Program-made: the position numbers and the translations under genes
Shown here: positions 9,037 through 17,411 of the stretch, piece after piece
Numbering within the stretch: position 1 is the first letter of the stretch
How the letters are laid out: each line of letters begins with the position of its first letter
Assembly (NCBI RefSeq): GCF_903645355.1
Contig: NZ_CAHJXR010000002.1
Coordinates: 186,001 to 250,000, forward strand
Source: Schaalia sp. Marseille-Q2122
GTDB taxonomy: Bacteria > Actinomycetota > Actinomycetes > Actinomycetales > Actinomycetaceae
Length of the DNA stretch: 64,000 nt
Direction: 5' to 3'
Notes under the pieces: generated by a model
Databases searched by the model: none
What the model was told of the DNA's origin: nothing
The model's input: the letters and a program-made list of their open reading frames with translations, nothing else

Positions 9037-10161
9037 GTGGACGTCACCACATCGGGCATGACCGACGCGAAGCGTATTGTCGTCAAAATTGGATCATCGT
9101 CCCTGACTCGCCCTGACGGCGGCCTGGACCTGAATCGAATTGATGTGGTGGCCCGCCTGGCCGCCCAGTGGCGCGCCATGGGTGGCGAGATCATTATCGT
9201 CTCTTCCGGCGCTGTCGCTGCGGGTCTTGGCCCCCTGCGCCTGAGTGCCCGCCCGAAGGATCTGGCCTCCATCCAGGCCTGCGCCGCTATGGGGCAGGGC
9301 CTGCTCGTTGCCCAGTGGTCGGCTGCTTTCCAGTCCCATCACCATCACGTCGCCCAGGTGCTGCTCACCACCGATGACGTCATGCGTCGTGACCACTACA
9401 CGAACGTGCGTCAGTCCCTGGAAAAGCTCCTGCATTATGGGGTTATCCCCATCATTAACGAGAATGACACCGTCGCCACGCGCGAGCTGCGCTTTGGTGA
9501 TAACGACCGTTTGGCTTCCTATGTGGCCCAGATTGTCGCGGCGGACGCCCTCGTCTTGCTGACCGACGTCGATGGCCTCTACACGGCACCCCCGTCTGAC
9601 CCGACGGCTGAGCTCATCACCCACGTGGCGAGCATTGATGAACTGGAGGCTGTGAAGGTCGCCGGGTCGGGGACGAAGATTGGCTCGGGTGGCATGGTGA
9701 CGAAGGTTCAGGCCGCGTCGATGGCGACCTCCTCGGGTATTGGCGTCATGCTCACCAGCGCTGACAAGCTCGCTCAGGTGCTCGCGGGGGAGAAGGTCGG
9801 CACATGGTTCGCGCCCTCCGCGACGCGCCCTGCCTCGCGCACCCTGTGGATCGCTCACGCTGCCCCTTCGGGTGGTGAACTCAAGATTGACGAGGGCGCC
9901 GTCACCGCCCTCGTTGAGAGTAAAAAGTCCCTTCTGGCAGCCGGTATTGAGCGCGTGCGCGGCGACTTCGCTGCAGGGGACGTCGTTGACGTGACGGCCC
10001 CGAATGGTCGCATTATTGCCCGCGGTATTGTCTCTGTTGATTCTGATACTACCGCTGCCATGTGTGGCCTGAGTGCGGAGGACCTCGTGGCGATGGGATG
10101 GGCGAATCCTCGTCCGATTATTCACCGCGACGATCTGGCTTTCCCCGCCTCAAACACCTAA
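9037..10161 (+). CDS. proB: Glutamate 5-kinase
   Basis: ProB phosphorylates glutamate, the first step of proline synthesis. The 374-residue product has the amino-acid kinase core (IVVKIGSSSLTRPDGG near the start, NENDTVAT, and the GSGGMVTKVQAA segment) and a C-terminal PUA domain from about residue 285 (ARGIVSVDS). GTG 9037 has GAGG eight bases upstream; ATG 9058 is a less supported alternative. It precedes proA in the usual order. Confidence 0.95.
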   Translation: MDVTTSGMTDAKRIVVKIGSSSLTRPDGGLDLNRIDVVARLAAQWRAMGGEIIIVSSGAVAAGLGPLRLSARPKDLASIQACAAMGQGLLVAQWSAAFQSHHHHVAQVLLTTDDVMRRDHYTNVRQSLEKLLHYGVIPIINENDTVATRELRFGDNDRLASYVAQIVAADALVLLTDVDGLYTAPPSDPTAELITHVASIDELEAVKVAGSGTKIGSGGMVTKVQAASMATSSGIGVMLTSADKLAQVLAGEKVGTWFAPSATRPASRTLWIAHAAPSGGELKIDEGAVTALVESKKSLLAAGIERVRGDFAAGDVVDVTAPNGRIIARGIVSVDSDTTAAMCGLSAEDLVAMGWANPRPIIHRDDLAFPASNT

Positions 10162-10248
10162 TCACAGCGCGCCAGCGGCGAGGGAGAGCCGCAGCGGCGG
10201 GTTGGACTCCATCTGCGTGACCTGGCGCAAATGTGCGATTATGGGGCC

Positions 10249-11571
10249 ATGAGTACCACTGACGCTGCCATCACCGCTTCTTCAGGCGCACCCGCAGACT
10301 ACGCTGATATTTCTGCCCTCACGCAGGCCGCCCGCGCCGCCGCACGCAGCTTTGCGACGGCCACTACCCGCGTAAAGAATGAGGCGCTTGAAGCTATCGC
10401 GCAGGCAATTATCGACAAGGCTGACACGATTATCGCGGCTAACGGGCAGGACATGGAACGCGAGCGGGCAGCCGGTATGAGCGAAGGGCTACTTGACCGC
10501 CTCGCCCTCGACCTGCCCCGTCTGGAATCCATTGCCGCCGCCGTGCGCGAGGTCATTGCCCTGCCTGATCCGGTGGGACGCGTCGTGAGAGGCACCGTCA
10601 CGGCTGACGGTTTAAGTGTCACTCAGGTGAGTGTTCCCATGGGCGTTGTCGGCATGATCTACGAGGCTCGCCCGAATGTCACCATTGACGCTGCAGCCCT
10701 GGCTCTGAAGGCAGGTAGCGCTGTTATTCTTCGCGGTGGATCAGCAGCAGAAAAGTCGAATGAAGCGATCGTCGCTGTCATGCGCGCCGCCCTTGAATCG
10801 CAGGGGCTGCCGGCTGGTCTTGTCAGCACGGTTGACCCGTGGGGGAGGGCCGGTGCTCGGGCGATGATGCGCGCACGAGGCGGTATTGATGTCCTTATCC
10901 CACGAGGCGGCGCGGGCCTGATCCGTACCGTTGTTGAGGAATCCCTTGTGCCTGTCATCGAAACCGGCACGGGTAACTGCCACATCTACGTTGATGCCGG
11001 CGCTGACCTTGCTGCCGCTGAGCGTATTGTGATGAACGCCAAGACTCAGCGCGTGGGCGTGTGTAATGCAGCCGAGACTCTTCTTGTTCATGCTGACAGT
11101 GCCGACGCGTTCCTCCCCGCGGCTGTGCGTGCACTGACGGAGGCTGGTGTTACGATCCACGCCTGTGACAAGACCCGTGACATTATGGCCACGGTTGAGG
11201 GTGTGGATTCTGTGCGGATCGTGGCAGCCACTGAGGAGGACTGGGGAACCGAATACCTCTCTTTGGATCTTGCTGTGCGTGTTGTGCCTTCCATTGATGA
11301 GGCCATTGACCACATCCGTAAGTGGTCCTCGGGGCACACTGAAGCGATCTGCACGCGCTCAACCCATTCTGCACGACGTTTCCGCGCAGAGCTGGATTCA
11401 GCAGCCATTGCGATTAATGCTTCCACCCGTTTCACTGATGGAGGACAACTCGGTCTGGGCGCAGAGATCGGCATCTCGACACAGAAGCTCCACGCGCGCG
11501 GTCCCATGGGCTTAGAAGAGCTGACCACCACGACGTGGATTATCGAGGGAGACGGGGATATTCGTCCATGA
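10249..11571 (+). CDS. proA: Glutamate-5-semialdehyde dehydrogenase
   Basis: ProA reduces glutamyl phosphate to the semialdehyde, the second step of proline synthesis. The 440-residue protein carries the family hallmarks [14 protein letters not shown], the [11 protein letters not shown] cofactor region, and the catalytic-cysteine segment [15 protein letters not shown] 10249 follows a GGGG box; a start 18 bases earlier is possible but has no ribosome site. Its stop overlaps the nadD start by four bases (ATGA), so the two are translationally coupled. Confidence 0.95.
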   Translation: MSTTDAAITASSGAPADYADISALTQAARAAARSFATATTRVKNEALEAIAQAIIDKADTIIAANGQDMERERAAGMSEGLLDRLALDLPRLESIAAAVREVIALPDPVGRVVRGTVTADGLSVTQVSVPMGVVGMIYEARPNVTIDAAALALKAGSAVILRGGSAAEKSNEAIVAVMRAALESQGLPAGLVSTVDPWGRAGARAMMRARGGIDVLIPRGGAGLIRTVVEESLVPVIETGTGNCHIYVDAGADLAAAERIVMNAKTQRVGVCNAAETLLVHADSADAFLPAAVRALTEAGVTIHACDKTRDIMATVEGVDSVRIVAATEEDWGTEYLSLDLAVRVVPSIDEAIDHIRKWSSGHTEAICTRSTHSARRFRAELDSAAIAINASTRFTDGGQLGLGAEIGISTQKLHARGPMGLEELTTTTWIIEGDGDIRP

Positions 11572-12167
11572 CAGAGTTATCGCGTCGGCCAGCGATTGGC
11601 ATTATGGGTGGCACCTTTGATCCCATCCATCACGGGCACCTTGTTGCAGCCTCTGAGGTGATGGATGTCTTTGGCCTCGATAAGGTGATCTTCGTGCCCG
11701 CCGCGCTTCAACCCTTCAAAGCTGGCCGACGTGTAGCTCCTGCGGAGGACCGCTACCTGATGACGGTCGTCGCCACCGCTTCGAACCCTCGTTTCGAGGT
11801 GTCTCGGGTGGATATTGACCGCGGAGGCACGACCTACACCATCGATACCGTGAAGGATCTGCACGAGCAGATTCCCAACGCCGACTTCTTCTTTATTACC
11901 GGTGCTGATGCGCTGGCACAGATCACCCAATGGAAGCAGGCTGACGAGCTTTTAGAGATGGCGCACTTCATTGGCGTGACTCGGCCGGGGCATCATCTGG
12001 ATGCCTCCGGTTTGCCGTCATCGGCAGTGTCGTTGATGGAGGTGCCGGCTATGGCAATTTCTTCCACGGATTGTCGGGAGCGGGTGCGCCACGGTAAGCC
12101 CGTGTGGTACCTCGTTCCTGACGGCGTTGTGCAATACATCAATAAGCACGCTCTCTATCGTTCGTAA
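11568..12167 (+). CDS. nadD: Nicotinate-nucleotide adenylyltransferase
   Basis: NadD adenylates nicotinate mononucleotide to deamido-NAD in NAD synthesis. The 199-residue product has the nucleotidyltransferase signature [12 protein letters not shown] and the C-terminal [15 protein letters not shown], where the family has ISST.IR. ATG 11568 overlaps the proA TGA; an upstream GTG would lie inside proA without a ribosome site. The obgE-proBA-nadD-rsfS neighbourhood is widely conserved in actinobacteria. Confidence 0.95.
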   Translation: MTELSRRPAIGIMGGTFDPIHHGHLVAASEVMDVFGLDKVIFVPAALQPFKAGRRVAPAEDRYLMTVVATASNPRFEVSRVDIDRGGTTYTIDTVKDLHEQIPNADFFFITGADALAQITQWKQADELLEMAHFIGVTRPGHHLDASGLPSSAVSLMEVPAMAISSTDCRERVRHGKPVWYLVPDGVVQYINKHALYRS

Positions 12168-12369
12168 TCTGCTGTGCCCGACTGTCGACGGTGAGGGCTC
12201 CTGCGCGAGAAGGGGCCACACGTCCTAGAAAAACCCCTGCCGGACGGGACTTAGGGACGACGGGCGGGACTTGTGTCTTAGGTCATTTTTGAGTTGGGCG
12301 TTCTTTCCTCATTCTCTCCTGAGACGAGCAGCGAAGCACAGTGACAGACTATGAAAGGAACACGCAGAA

Positions 12370-12765
12370 ATGACTAACCCTGAGGTGGATCCTATGACCC
12401 GTGATACTCAACTGGCCGAACTGATTGACACTGTCACGAAAGCCGCCAGCGACAAGATTGCTACCGCCCCCGTCCTCATTGAAGTGGGGGACCGTATGGC
12501 TCTTGCTGATGCTTTCTTTGTTGCCTCAGCGCCAACAGACCGCCAAGTGCGCGCTATCGCTGAAAATATCATGGACGAGGTCGCACTCAAGCTCCACATG
12601 CGTCCTGCACGCATTGAAGGCCGCACAGAGGGGCGCTGGATACTTGTTGACTACGGAGATCTGGTTGTTCATGTCCTGATCGATGAGGACCGGGAATACT
12701 ACGCGCTCGAAAAACTCTGGGGGGATGTGCCTGTGCGTCACCTTGAGCCGCAGGCGCTGCGCTAA
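12370..12765 (+). CDS. rsfS: Ribosomal silencing factor RsfS
   Basis: RsfS binds L14 on the 50S subunit and blocks subunit joining when translation should slow. The 131-residue product has the family segments VIEVGDRMALADAFFVAS-like (here LIEVGDRMALADAFFVAS) and DYGDLVVHVL followed by YYALEKLWGD. An AAAGGA ribosome site lies nine bases before the ATG; an internal ATG at codon 9 is a less likely start. It is separated from nadD by 202 bases in which no gene is seen. Confidence 0.94.
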   Translation: MTNPEVDPMTRDTQLAELIDTVTKAASDKIATAPVLIEVGDRMALADAFFVASAPTDRQVRAIAENIMDEVALKLHMRPARIEGRTEGRWILVDYGDLVVHVLIDEDREYYALEKLWGDVPVRHLEPQALR

Positions 12766-12923
12766 GCCTGCGTGAGCTCGTGTTTTGCCGGTGGGAGAGC
12801 CTGAAGAAGGTAGTGTGGTGACCCGCACACCGTGCCGATTTGGAATCTCCACTGCGAGCACGCTATTCTTTTCTAGTCGCCGGGAACGACGCGAAGGCAG
12901 AGGTTCCGGGATGAAAAGAATAC

Positions 12924-12999
12924 GGGGCTATGGCGCAGTTGGTAGCGCGCTTCCATGGCATGGAAGAGGTCAGGGGTTCGAATCCCCTTAGCTCCACCA
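12924..12999 (+). tRNA. tRNA-Ala (anticodon GGC)
   Basis: A full cloverleaf: acceptor GGGGCTA pairs with TAGCTCC (one G-T), the D-arm is GCGCAGTTGGTAGCGC, the anticodon stem is CTTCC/GGAAG around loop ATGGCAT (anticodon GGC), and the T-arm is AGGGGTTCGAATCCCCT. The CCA end is encoded (12997-12999). A terminator follows within six bases. The accessory patch to the right begins immediately after it, and tRNA 3' ends are common integration sites, but no duplicate of this 3' end was seen downstream. Confidence 0.97.
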
Positions 13000-13004
13000 T
13001 TAGG

Positions 13005-13046
13005 ACTACCTTTGTGATGTACCTTCACGAAGGTAGTTTTTTATTT
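13005..13046 (+). terminator. Terminator after tRNA-Ala
   Basis: ACTACCTT pairs with AAGGTAGT, extended by an inner GTGA/TCAC helix, and runs directly into TTTTTTATTT. It is a textbook intrinsic terminator ending the tRNA transcript. Confidence 0.9.
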
Positions 13047-13198
13047 CGTACTTCACTCCGTAGTGAAGCCCTGACTGCTCGTAAAGGCTACTTTTCCTGC
13101 TGGCTGCGTGCAAAGATGGCTGGATCAAGAAGGTTTGAGAGTCGCTGGGAGCATGATCTAAAAGTGAGCAGCCACTGGATGTCGGGTTGGAAGTTCAA

Positions 13199-13939
13199 AT
13201 GAGCATTGTCGAGCATGTTGAAGCCAGCATGGTTGTTGTTCCTGCAGGCATCGAATTGGTGAGAGACTTCGTCGACCCACAAAAGTGGATTAGTTCGAAC
13301 TATCTAATGGCTATGCCTGGCACACACAAAGCAAAGGTGGTGCGTGAGTGTCAGATTGAGCTTGCCTCATTCGCGATGTTGAGCACCCCAGTGACAAATG
13401 AGCTCTACTGCAGCGTGATGGGGGAGAGCGCTAGTGATGCAGCAACTTCTGCTCCCGTGGTGAACATTAGTTGGATCGACTCGGTCATTTTTTGCAATCA
13501 CTTGTCAGAGTTGGCCGGGTTCGACCCCGTCTACGTAATCGGAGACAAACCAGACGACGTTGATATTCGTGCTGGTAGTCGGGGCTTTCGTCTGCCAACT
13601 GATGCGGAATGGCAATTTGCATGCAGAGGGATGACGACTGGCTATCGATACGGTGAGCTTGACGAGATCGCATGGCACGAAGATAACTCAGACGGTGAGT
13701 TGCATGAGGTTGCTGCCAAGCTCCCAAACCAATTTGGTCTCTTTGACATGATCGGAAACGTTTGGGAATGGTGTTTCGACCTCTACGACACAGATAGATA
13801 CGGGAACTATCGAGTGTTTAGAGGTGGCAGCTATTTGAGTGAAGCACGGGCGTGTGGAGCGACATCGAGACGAAAGAGTTTCCCAAACTTTGCCGCAGAA
13901 GACCTAGGTTTTCGGATCGTTCGTAGCATCGAGCCATAA
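13199..13939 (+). CDS. FGE/SUMF1-fold protein, catalytic Cys pair incomplete
   Basis: A 246-residue protein of the formylglycine-generating-enzyme (SUMF1) fold. It shows GFRLPTDAEWQFACRG (about 129-144), NQFGLFDMIGNVWEWC (177-192) and RVFRGGSY (205-212), all family hallmarks. Active FGEs have a C-x4-C pair just after GGSY; here the first position is Ser214 and only Cys219 remains, so true formylglycine synthesis is doubtful. Related SUMF1-fold proteins act as scaffolds or in other oxidations. ATG 13199 follows GGAAG by five bases. Base use is less GC-rich than the housekeeping block, and no sulfatase is nearby, so transfer is likely. The function is unknown. Confidence 0.8.
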   Translation: MSIVEHVEASMVVVPAGIELVRDFVDPQKWISSNYLMAMPGTHKAKVVRECQIELASFAMLSTPVTNELYCSVMGESASDAATSAPVVNISWIDSVIFCNHLSELAGFDPVYVIGDKPDDVDIRAGSRGFRLPTDAEWQFACRGMTTGYRYGELDEIAWHEDNSDGELHEVAAKLPNQFGLFDMIGNVWEWCFDLYDTDRYGNYRVFRGGSYLSEARACGATSRRKSFPNFAAEDLGFRIVRSIEP

Positions 13940-14274
13940 GCGCGGCGCTGACTAAAACCCGTCCTGGATCCCCACTTTCACGCTGCCTTCCATGGCAATC
14001 ATGGGGCGATTGATGAGCACCCGATATAGTCGCACATCACAGTCGATGAGGTTCTTGTTCATCATCAACTCGCTCACGACTTGGAGCCATGCTACCTGCG
14101 GACTCTTGGTGCTCATGAATGGTATTTATCATCCATGAGCGCACTGGGGCACCACTATGGGCCAAGTGACCTTCGAGTTCAGGCTGCGTGACTCACTTCA
14201 AAGCAGCTCGCCTCTGTGAAGTCCTACGTGGGCAGGAGAGTGGTGGGCAATGATGATTCTCCTCTTCCTAAAAC
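13940..14274. other. Gap with a possible 54-codon remnant
   Basis: No convincing gene. A minus-strand frame 14116-13952 encodes 54 residues (MSTKSPQVAWLQVVSELMMN...) with no ribosome site; its mixed helical character could be a leftover of a plasmid- or phage-type DNA-binding protein, but I cannot identify it. The rest appears non-coding. Confidence 0.35.
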
Positions 14275-14305
14275 CCTACTGTTCATATACACTATGAACA
14301 GTAGG
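14275..14305. promoter_or_regulatory. Palindromic operator of the GntR-ABC operon
   Basis: CCTACTGTTCATA and its exact complement TATGAACAGTAGG are separated by five bases, a perfect 13-bp dyad. It overlaps the likely -10 region and reaches the ribosome site of the GntR gene nine bases on. YtrA-type GntR regulators bind such dyads in their own promoters, so autorepression is the natural reading. Confidence 0.85.
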
Positions 14306-14313
14306 AGGTGTGG

Positions 14314-14691
14314 ATGGATATCGTAGTGAGCAATGCGAGCTCGCAGCCGATTTATGCTCAGATCAAGGATCAGATCAAGGCTGCGATTATTAACGGTCAA
14401 CTTAATCCTGGTGAAAAGATGCCGTCGATTCGTCGGTTGGCAGCACAATTGCGAGTGTCTGTGATAACGACGAAGCGCGCCTATGACGAGTTGGAGCTTG
14501 AAGGCTTCATCGATTCAATGCAGGGCCGGGGTAGTTATGTGGCGTCGAAGACTACTGAGCTGTTGAAAGAGGAATATCGTCGCCAAGTGGAGCAGTACCT
14601 GCAAGCTGCACTGGATTCAGCTGCGGCGGCGGGCTTAACCGCCGCCGACTTGAAAGATCTGATCGATTTATTAGGAGTTGAAGATGAATAG
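14314..14691 (+). CDS. GntR family (YtrA-type) transcriptional regulator
   Basis: A 125-residue DNA-binding protein: an N-terminal winged helix-turn-helix (QPIYAQIKDQIKAAIINGQL, PGEKMPSIRRLAAQLRVSVI, GRGSYVAS) and a short C-terminal dimerisation helix pair, the layout of the YtrA subfamily. These regulators typically repress an adjoining ABC exporter and are induced by cell-envelope stress or antibiotics. ATG 14314 follows AGGAGG by five bases; GTG 14308 is inside that site. The gene overlaps the ABC ATPase start by eight bases. A perfect palindrome lies in its promoter. Because the ABC genes are broken, it may now regulate only itself. Confidence 0.9.
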   Translation: MDIVVSNASSQPIYAQIKDQIKAAIINGQLNPGEKMPSIRRLAAQLRVSVITTKRAYDELELEGFIDSMQGRGSYVASKTTELLKEEYRRQVEQYLQAALDSAAAAGLTAADLKDLIDLLGVEDE

Positions 14692-15230
14692 TATCGATAT
14701 CATCGGACTCGTAAAATCTTACCCTGACTTCACTCTCGGCCCGATTGACCTTCATGTTCCCCGAGGGGCAATTGTTGGTCTTGTTGGCGAAAATGGTGCA
14801 GGAAAGTCCACAACTATCCGGCTAATCCTTGGATTGTTAACCCCAGACGCTGGACAGGTCAATGTACTTGGTGAACCTGCCACTCCTAGTAATTCAGCTC
14901 CACGTGAACGAATCGGCGTGGTCTTTGACGATATTAGTCTTCCGAGCGTCTTCACAGTCGCTAATGCTGCGAAGTTTGGTCAACGGCTGTACAGGAATTG
15001 GGATGAACGGGCCTTTGGCGAATACTGCCAGCGCTTTAACCTTTCGGCAACGAAGAAAGTGAGTGAGCTCTCTCGCGGTATGCGTATGAAACTGGGCTTA
15101 GCGATAGCCCTTTCTCATAATGCCGAGCTATTGATCTTCGATGAAGCGACAAGTGGACTTGATCCGGTGGTTCGTGACGAGGTGCTCGATATTATGCTCG
15201 AGTTTATCCAGGATCCTACCCACTCGATTC

Positions 15231-15238
15231 TCTTTTCA
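15231..15238. repeat. Target-site duplication, left copy
   Basis: TCTTTTCA immediately left of the ISL3-family element; an identical copy lies at 16674-16681. Eight bases is the usual duplication for ISL3 elements. Confidence 0.93.
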
Positions 15239-15304
15239 GGCTCTTCCCAAATGAGGGTGTGGGTGGGTGTGAGCTAGTGCGGGGGTGTTGGTGTGTGGAT
15301 AGGC

Positions 15305-15359
15305 GTTGAGGTCTTCCGATGATGGGAGTTAACACAGCACCCAACGGGAAGACCTCAAC
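15305..15359 (+). promoter_or_regulatory. Hairpin abutting the transposase start codon
   Basis: GTTGAGGTCTTCC (15305-15317) pairs perfectly with GGAAGACCTCAAC (15347-15359), and the ATG follows immediately at 15360. The ribosome-site purines (GGGAAGA) are inside the right arm, so RNA that includes the left arm would hide the site. This resembles the protection against outside transcription known for IS10 and IS50. Confidence 0.65.
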
Positions 15360-16661
15360 ATGTCCAACGCTACCTTCATTGAGCCTGATTTGACTACTTT
15401 TGCTGGTTTGGACGGCCTTGGGCTCATTGTTACCGGCCAGTGTGTTGAGCCTGAGCGAGCAGTGCTCGAATGCCGCGTGGTAGAGCCGGATAACTGGTGC
15501 AGGAGGTGTGGCTGCCAAGGACTAGTACGCGACAGTGTGACGCGAAGGCTTGTGCATGTGCCTTTTGGGTGGCGTCCTACCAGTTTGTTGGTACGGCTGC
15601 GTAGGTACCGCTGTCGGGAGTGTGGGCATGTGTGGCGACAGAATATGGAGTCAGCAGCAGCCCCCAAAGCACTCCTGTCCAGACGGGCGGCGCGATGGGC
15701 GTTGGAAGCGGTTGTGTGCAAGCACTTGAGCATAGCTAGCCTCGCCCAGGGGCTAGGGGTGGCTTGGGATACCGCTAACGACGCTGTAGTGGCTGAGGGC
15801 CTGGAGGTCTTGATCAATAACCCGGCCCGGTTTGACGGTGTGAGAGTTATTGGCGTGGATGAGCATGTCTGGCGTCATACACGCAAAGGAGACAAGTACG
15901 TCACTGTCATCATCGATTTGACCCCGGTCAGGGACGGTACTGGCCCGGCCCGGCTGCTGGACATGATCCAGGGGCGTTCCAAACAAGCTTTCAAGAATTG
16001 GCTAAGCGAACGCGATCAAGCCTGGCGTCGGGGCGTTGAAGTGGTGGCCATGGACGGTTTCACCGGGTTCAAAACTGCCGCGAGTGAGGAATTACCCCAG
16101 GCCAGGGCCGTGCTAGATCCCTTCCATGTCGTCAAACTAGCAGGAGATGCGCTTGACCAGTGTCGGCGGCGTGTTCAACAAGAACTCCACGCACGCCGTG
16201 GGCGATCAACTGATCCCTTGTATAAGGCCCGCCGCACCCTACACACCGGCATCGACCTGCTCACCCCTGTCCAGCACAAGCGTCTAGAGACGCTGTTTGC
16301 CAACGATGACCATGCCCAAGTTGAGGTGACCTGGGGGATATACCAGAAGATGGTGGCCGCCTACCGCCATCCCGACAGGGCCAAAGGCAAGCAACTCATG
16401 CAAGACCTCATCACCGCGATCTGCAAAGACGTGCCCGAGGTCCTTAAAGAAATCAAAACCCTGGGACGAACACTAAAGAAACGCGCCACTGACATCCTGG
16501 CCTACTTCGACCACCCCAAGACCAGTAACAGTCCCACCGAAGCCATCAACGGTCGTCTCGAACACCTACGCGGCACCGCTCTGGGCTTTCGCAACCTGAC
16601 CAACTACATCATCCGCAGCCTACTAGAAACAGGCGGATTCAAACCCCACCTACACCCTTAA
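15360..16661 (+). CDS. ISL3-family transposase
   Basis: A 433-residue DDE transposase. The N-terminus has a CxxC...CxxC zinc ribbon (NWCRRCGC, YRCRECGHVW), then a helix-turn-helix (SIASLAQGLGVAWDTAN), then the RNase H-like core with VIGVDEHVW, AMDGFTGFK and a C-terminal SPTEAINGR segment bearing the expected glutamate. Length and domain order are normal for ISL3 enzymes. It appears intact. Its start lies against a hairpin that probably limits translation from readthrough RNA. Confidence 0.95.
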   Translation: MSNATFIEPDLTTFAGLDGLGLIVTGQCVEPERAVLECRVVEPDNWCRRCGCQGLVRDSVTRRLVHVPFGWRPTSLLVRLRRYRCRECGHVWRQNMESAAAPKALLSRRAARWALEAVVCKHLSIASLAQGLGVAWDTANDAVVAEGLEVLINNPARFDGVRVIGVDEHVWRHTRKGDKYVTVIIDLTPVRDGTGPARLLDMIQGRSKQAFKNWLSERDQAWRRGVEVVAMDGFTGFKTAASEELPQARAVLDPFHVVKLAGDALDQCRRRVQQELHARRGRSTDPLYKARRTLHTGIDLLTPVQHKRLETLFANDDHAQVEVTWGIYQKMVAAYRHPDRAKGKQLMQDLITAICKDVPEVLKEIKTLGRTLKKRATDILAYFDHPKTSNSPTEAINGRLEHLRGTALGFRNLTNYIIRSLLETGGFKPHLHP

Positions 16662-16673
16662 ATCGGAAGAGCC

Positions 16674-16681
16674 TCTTTTCA
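16674..16681. repeat. Target-site duplication, right copy
   Basis: TCTTTTCA, identical to 15231-15238, directly after the element's right inverted repeat. Confidence 0.93.
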
Positions 16682-16968
16682 TCTCACATTGTCTCTGACA
16701 TTGATAAAGCGGCTGATTATGTTGCATTCATGCATGATGGCCAGATGAAGTTCATTGAGCAAAAGGATGAGCTTCTTGATTCTTGGCGACTAGCATCGCT
16801 GACCAATGCGCAAGCCGACCACATTGACAGCAGCCAAATTCTCGGGAGACGTCGACATGAGTTCGGTCAAGAGTTGATCGTGCGTGCCGAGGCTGTTCCC
16901 CCCGGTTGTCAGGTTGGTAGGCCGACGATCGAAGACATCATGATCTACACCATCAAAGGGGAAAAATA

Positions 16969-17046
16969 ATGAACGCCGTGTTATATAAAGACCTTACCGT
17001 CAACCGTAACTACTTGCTCATTCTTGCCGGTATCGTCTTGGGCTGA
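16969..17046 (+). pseudogene. ABC-2-type permease, 5' fragment cut by IS3-family element
   Basis: The ATPase stop and this start overlap (TAATG), and an AAAGGGG site precedes it. The 25 residues MNAVLYKDLTVNRNYLLILA... look like the start of an ABC-2 membrane subunit: a short cytoplasmic segment, then the first helix. The frame ends at the first bases of the IS3-family element (its TGA is the stop). No matching 3' part is visible on the far side, so the rest was probably deleted. This would have been the membrane partner of the interrupted ATPase. Confidence 0.7.
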
Positions 17047-17129
17047 CCCCTGTTTTTAGGTCCAGTGGTTGTTAGAGTCCTAGTAGTGGTGCTGACGTGT
17101 GTTGGCACCTGTTGGAGGGACTGATTTAC

Positions 17130-17411
17130 ATGGCTTCTGGTAAGCGTCATTCTGTGACGGCGATTGTGCGTTTGTTGGAACGCGATGCTGAGCTAACCGC
17201 TCAAGGCTTGTCGACTGAGGAAGTAGCCGCTGATCTTGAGGTGTCTACGGCGACTTTGTACAACTGGCGTAAACGTTTCGGTCAGATGAGCAGTGACGAG
17301 GCTGCGGAGTATGTGCAGATGAAAGACGAGATCGCACGCCTCAAGCGCATTGTCGCTGATCAGGTGCTCGAGATTGATGCGTTGAGGTTGATTGCGAAGG
17401 GAAAATTCTGA
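17130..17411 (+). CDS. IS3-family transposase OrfA
   Basis: A 93-residue helix-turn-helix protein (EEVAADLEVSTATLYNWRKRFG) followed by a leucine-zipper-like helix (MKDEIARLKRIVADQVLEID), the normal OrfA layout. GGAGGGA lies about ten bases before ATG 17130. Just before the stop, G GGA AAA at 17399-17405 is a slippery heptamer in the correct frame for -1 slippage into OrfB. OrfA alone usually acts as a DNA-binding modulator; the OrfAB fusion is the transposase. Confidence 0.93.
   Translation: MASGKRHSVTAIVRLLERDAELTAQGLSTEEVAADLEVSTATLYNWRKRFGQMSSDEAAEYVQMKDEIARLKRIVADQVLEIDALRLIAKGKF
17399..17405 (+). promoter_or_regulatory. Programmed -1 frameshift site of the IS3-family element
   Basis: GGGAAAA is read as G GGA AAA in the OrfA frame, four codons before its TGA counting the stop. 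Slipping back one base continues without a stop into the OrfB frame (next codons ATT CTG AGC). This is the X XXY YYZ pattern used by IS3 elements to make OrfAB. Confidence 0.85.

Larger units (their letters stand above)
15239..16673 (+). mobile_element. ISL3-family insertion sequence, complete
   Basis: A 1435-bp element with terminal inverted repeats that begin GGCTCTTCC on both ends and match at about 24 of 29 positions. It is flanked by an 8-bp duplication and contains one transposase gene. Intact ends, an intact open frame and a perfect duplication suggest a recent insertion. It lies inside the ABC ATPase gene in the same orientation. Confidence 0.95.
14684..16969 (+). pseudogene. ABC transporter ATPase interrupted by an ISL3-family element
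   Basis: The 5' part (14684-15238) encodes a Walker A (GENGAGKST), signature LSRGM and Walker B (LLIFDEATSGLDP). The 3' part (16682-16969) resumes with the switch histidine (SSHIVSDIDKAADY) and a YtrB-like C-terminus. Joining the halves with one copy of the 8-bp duplication gives an uninterrupted 280-codon frame, so the gene was intact until the insertion and excision would restore it. In the disrupted state translation reads into the element and stops at 15277, after a 198-residue product without the H-loop. AGGAG lies six bases before ATG 14684. It belongs to the GntR-ABC exporter operon. Confidence 0.92.
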
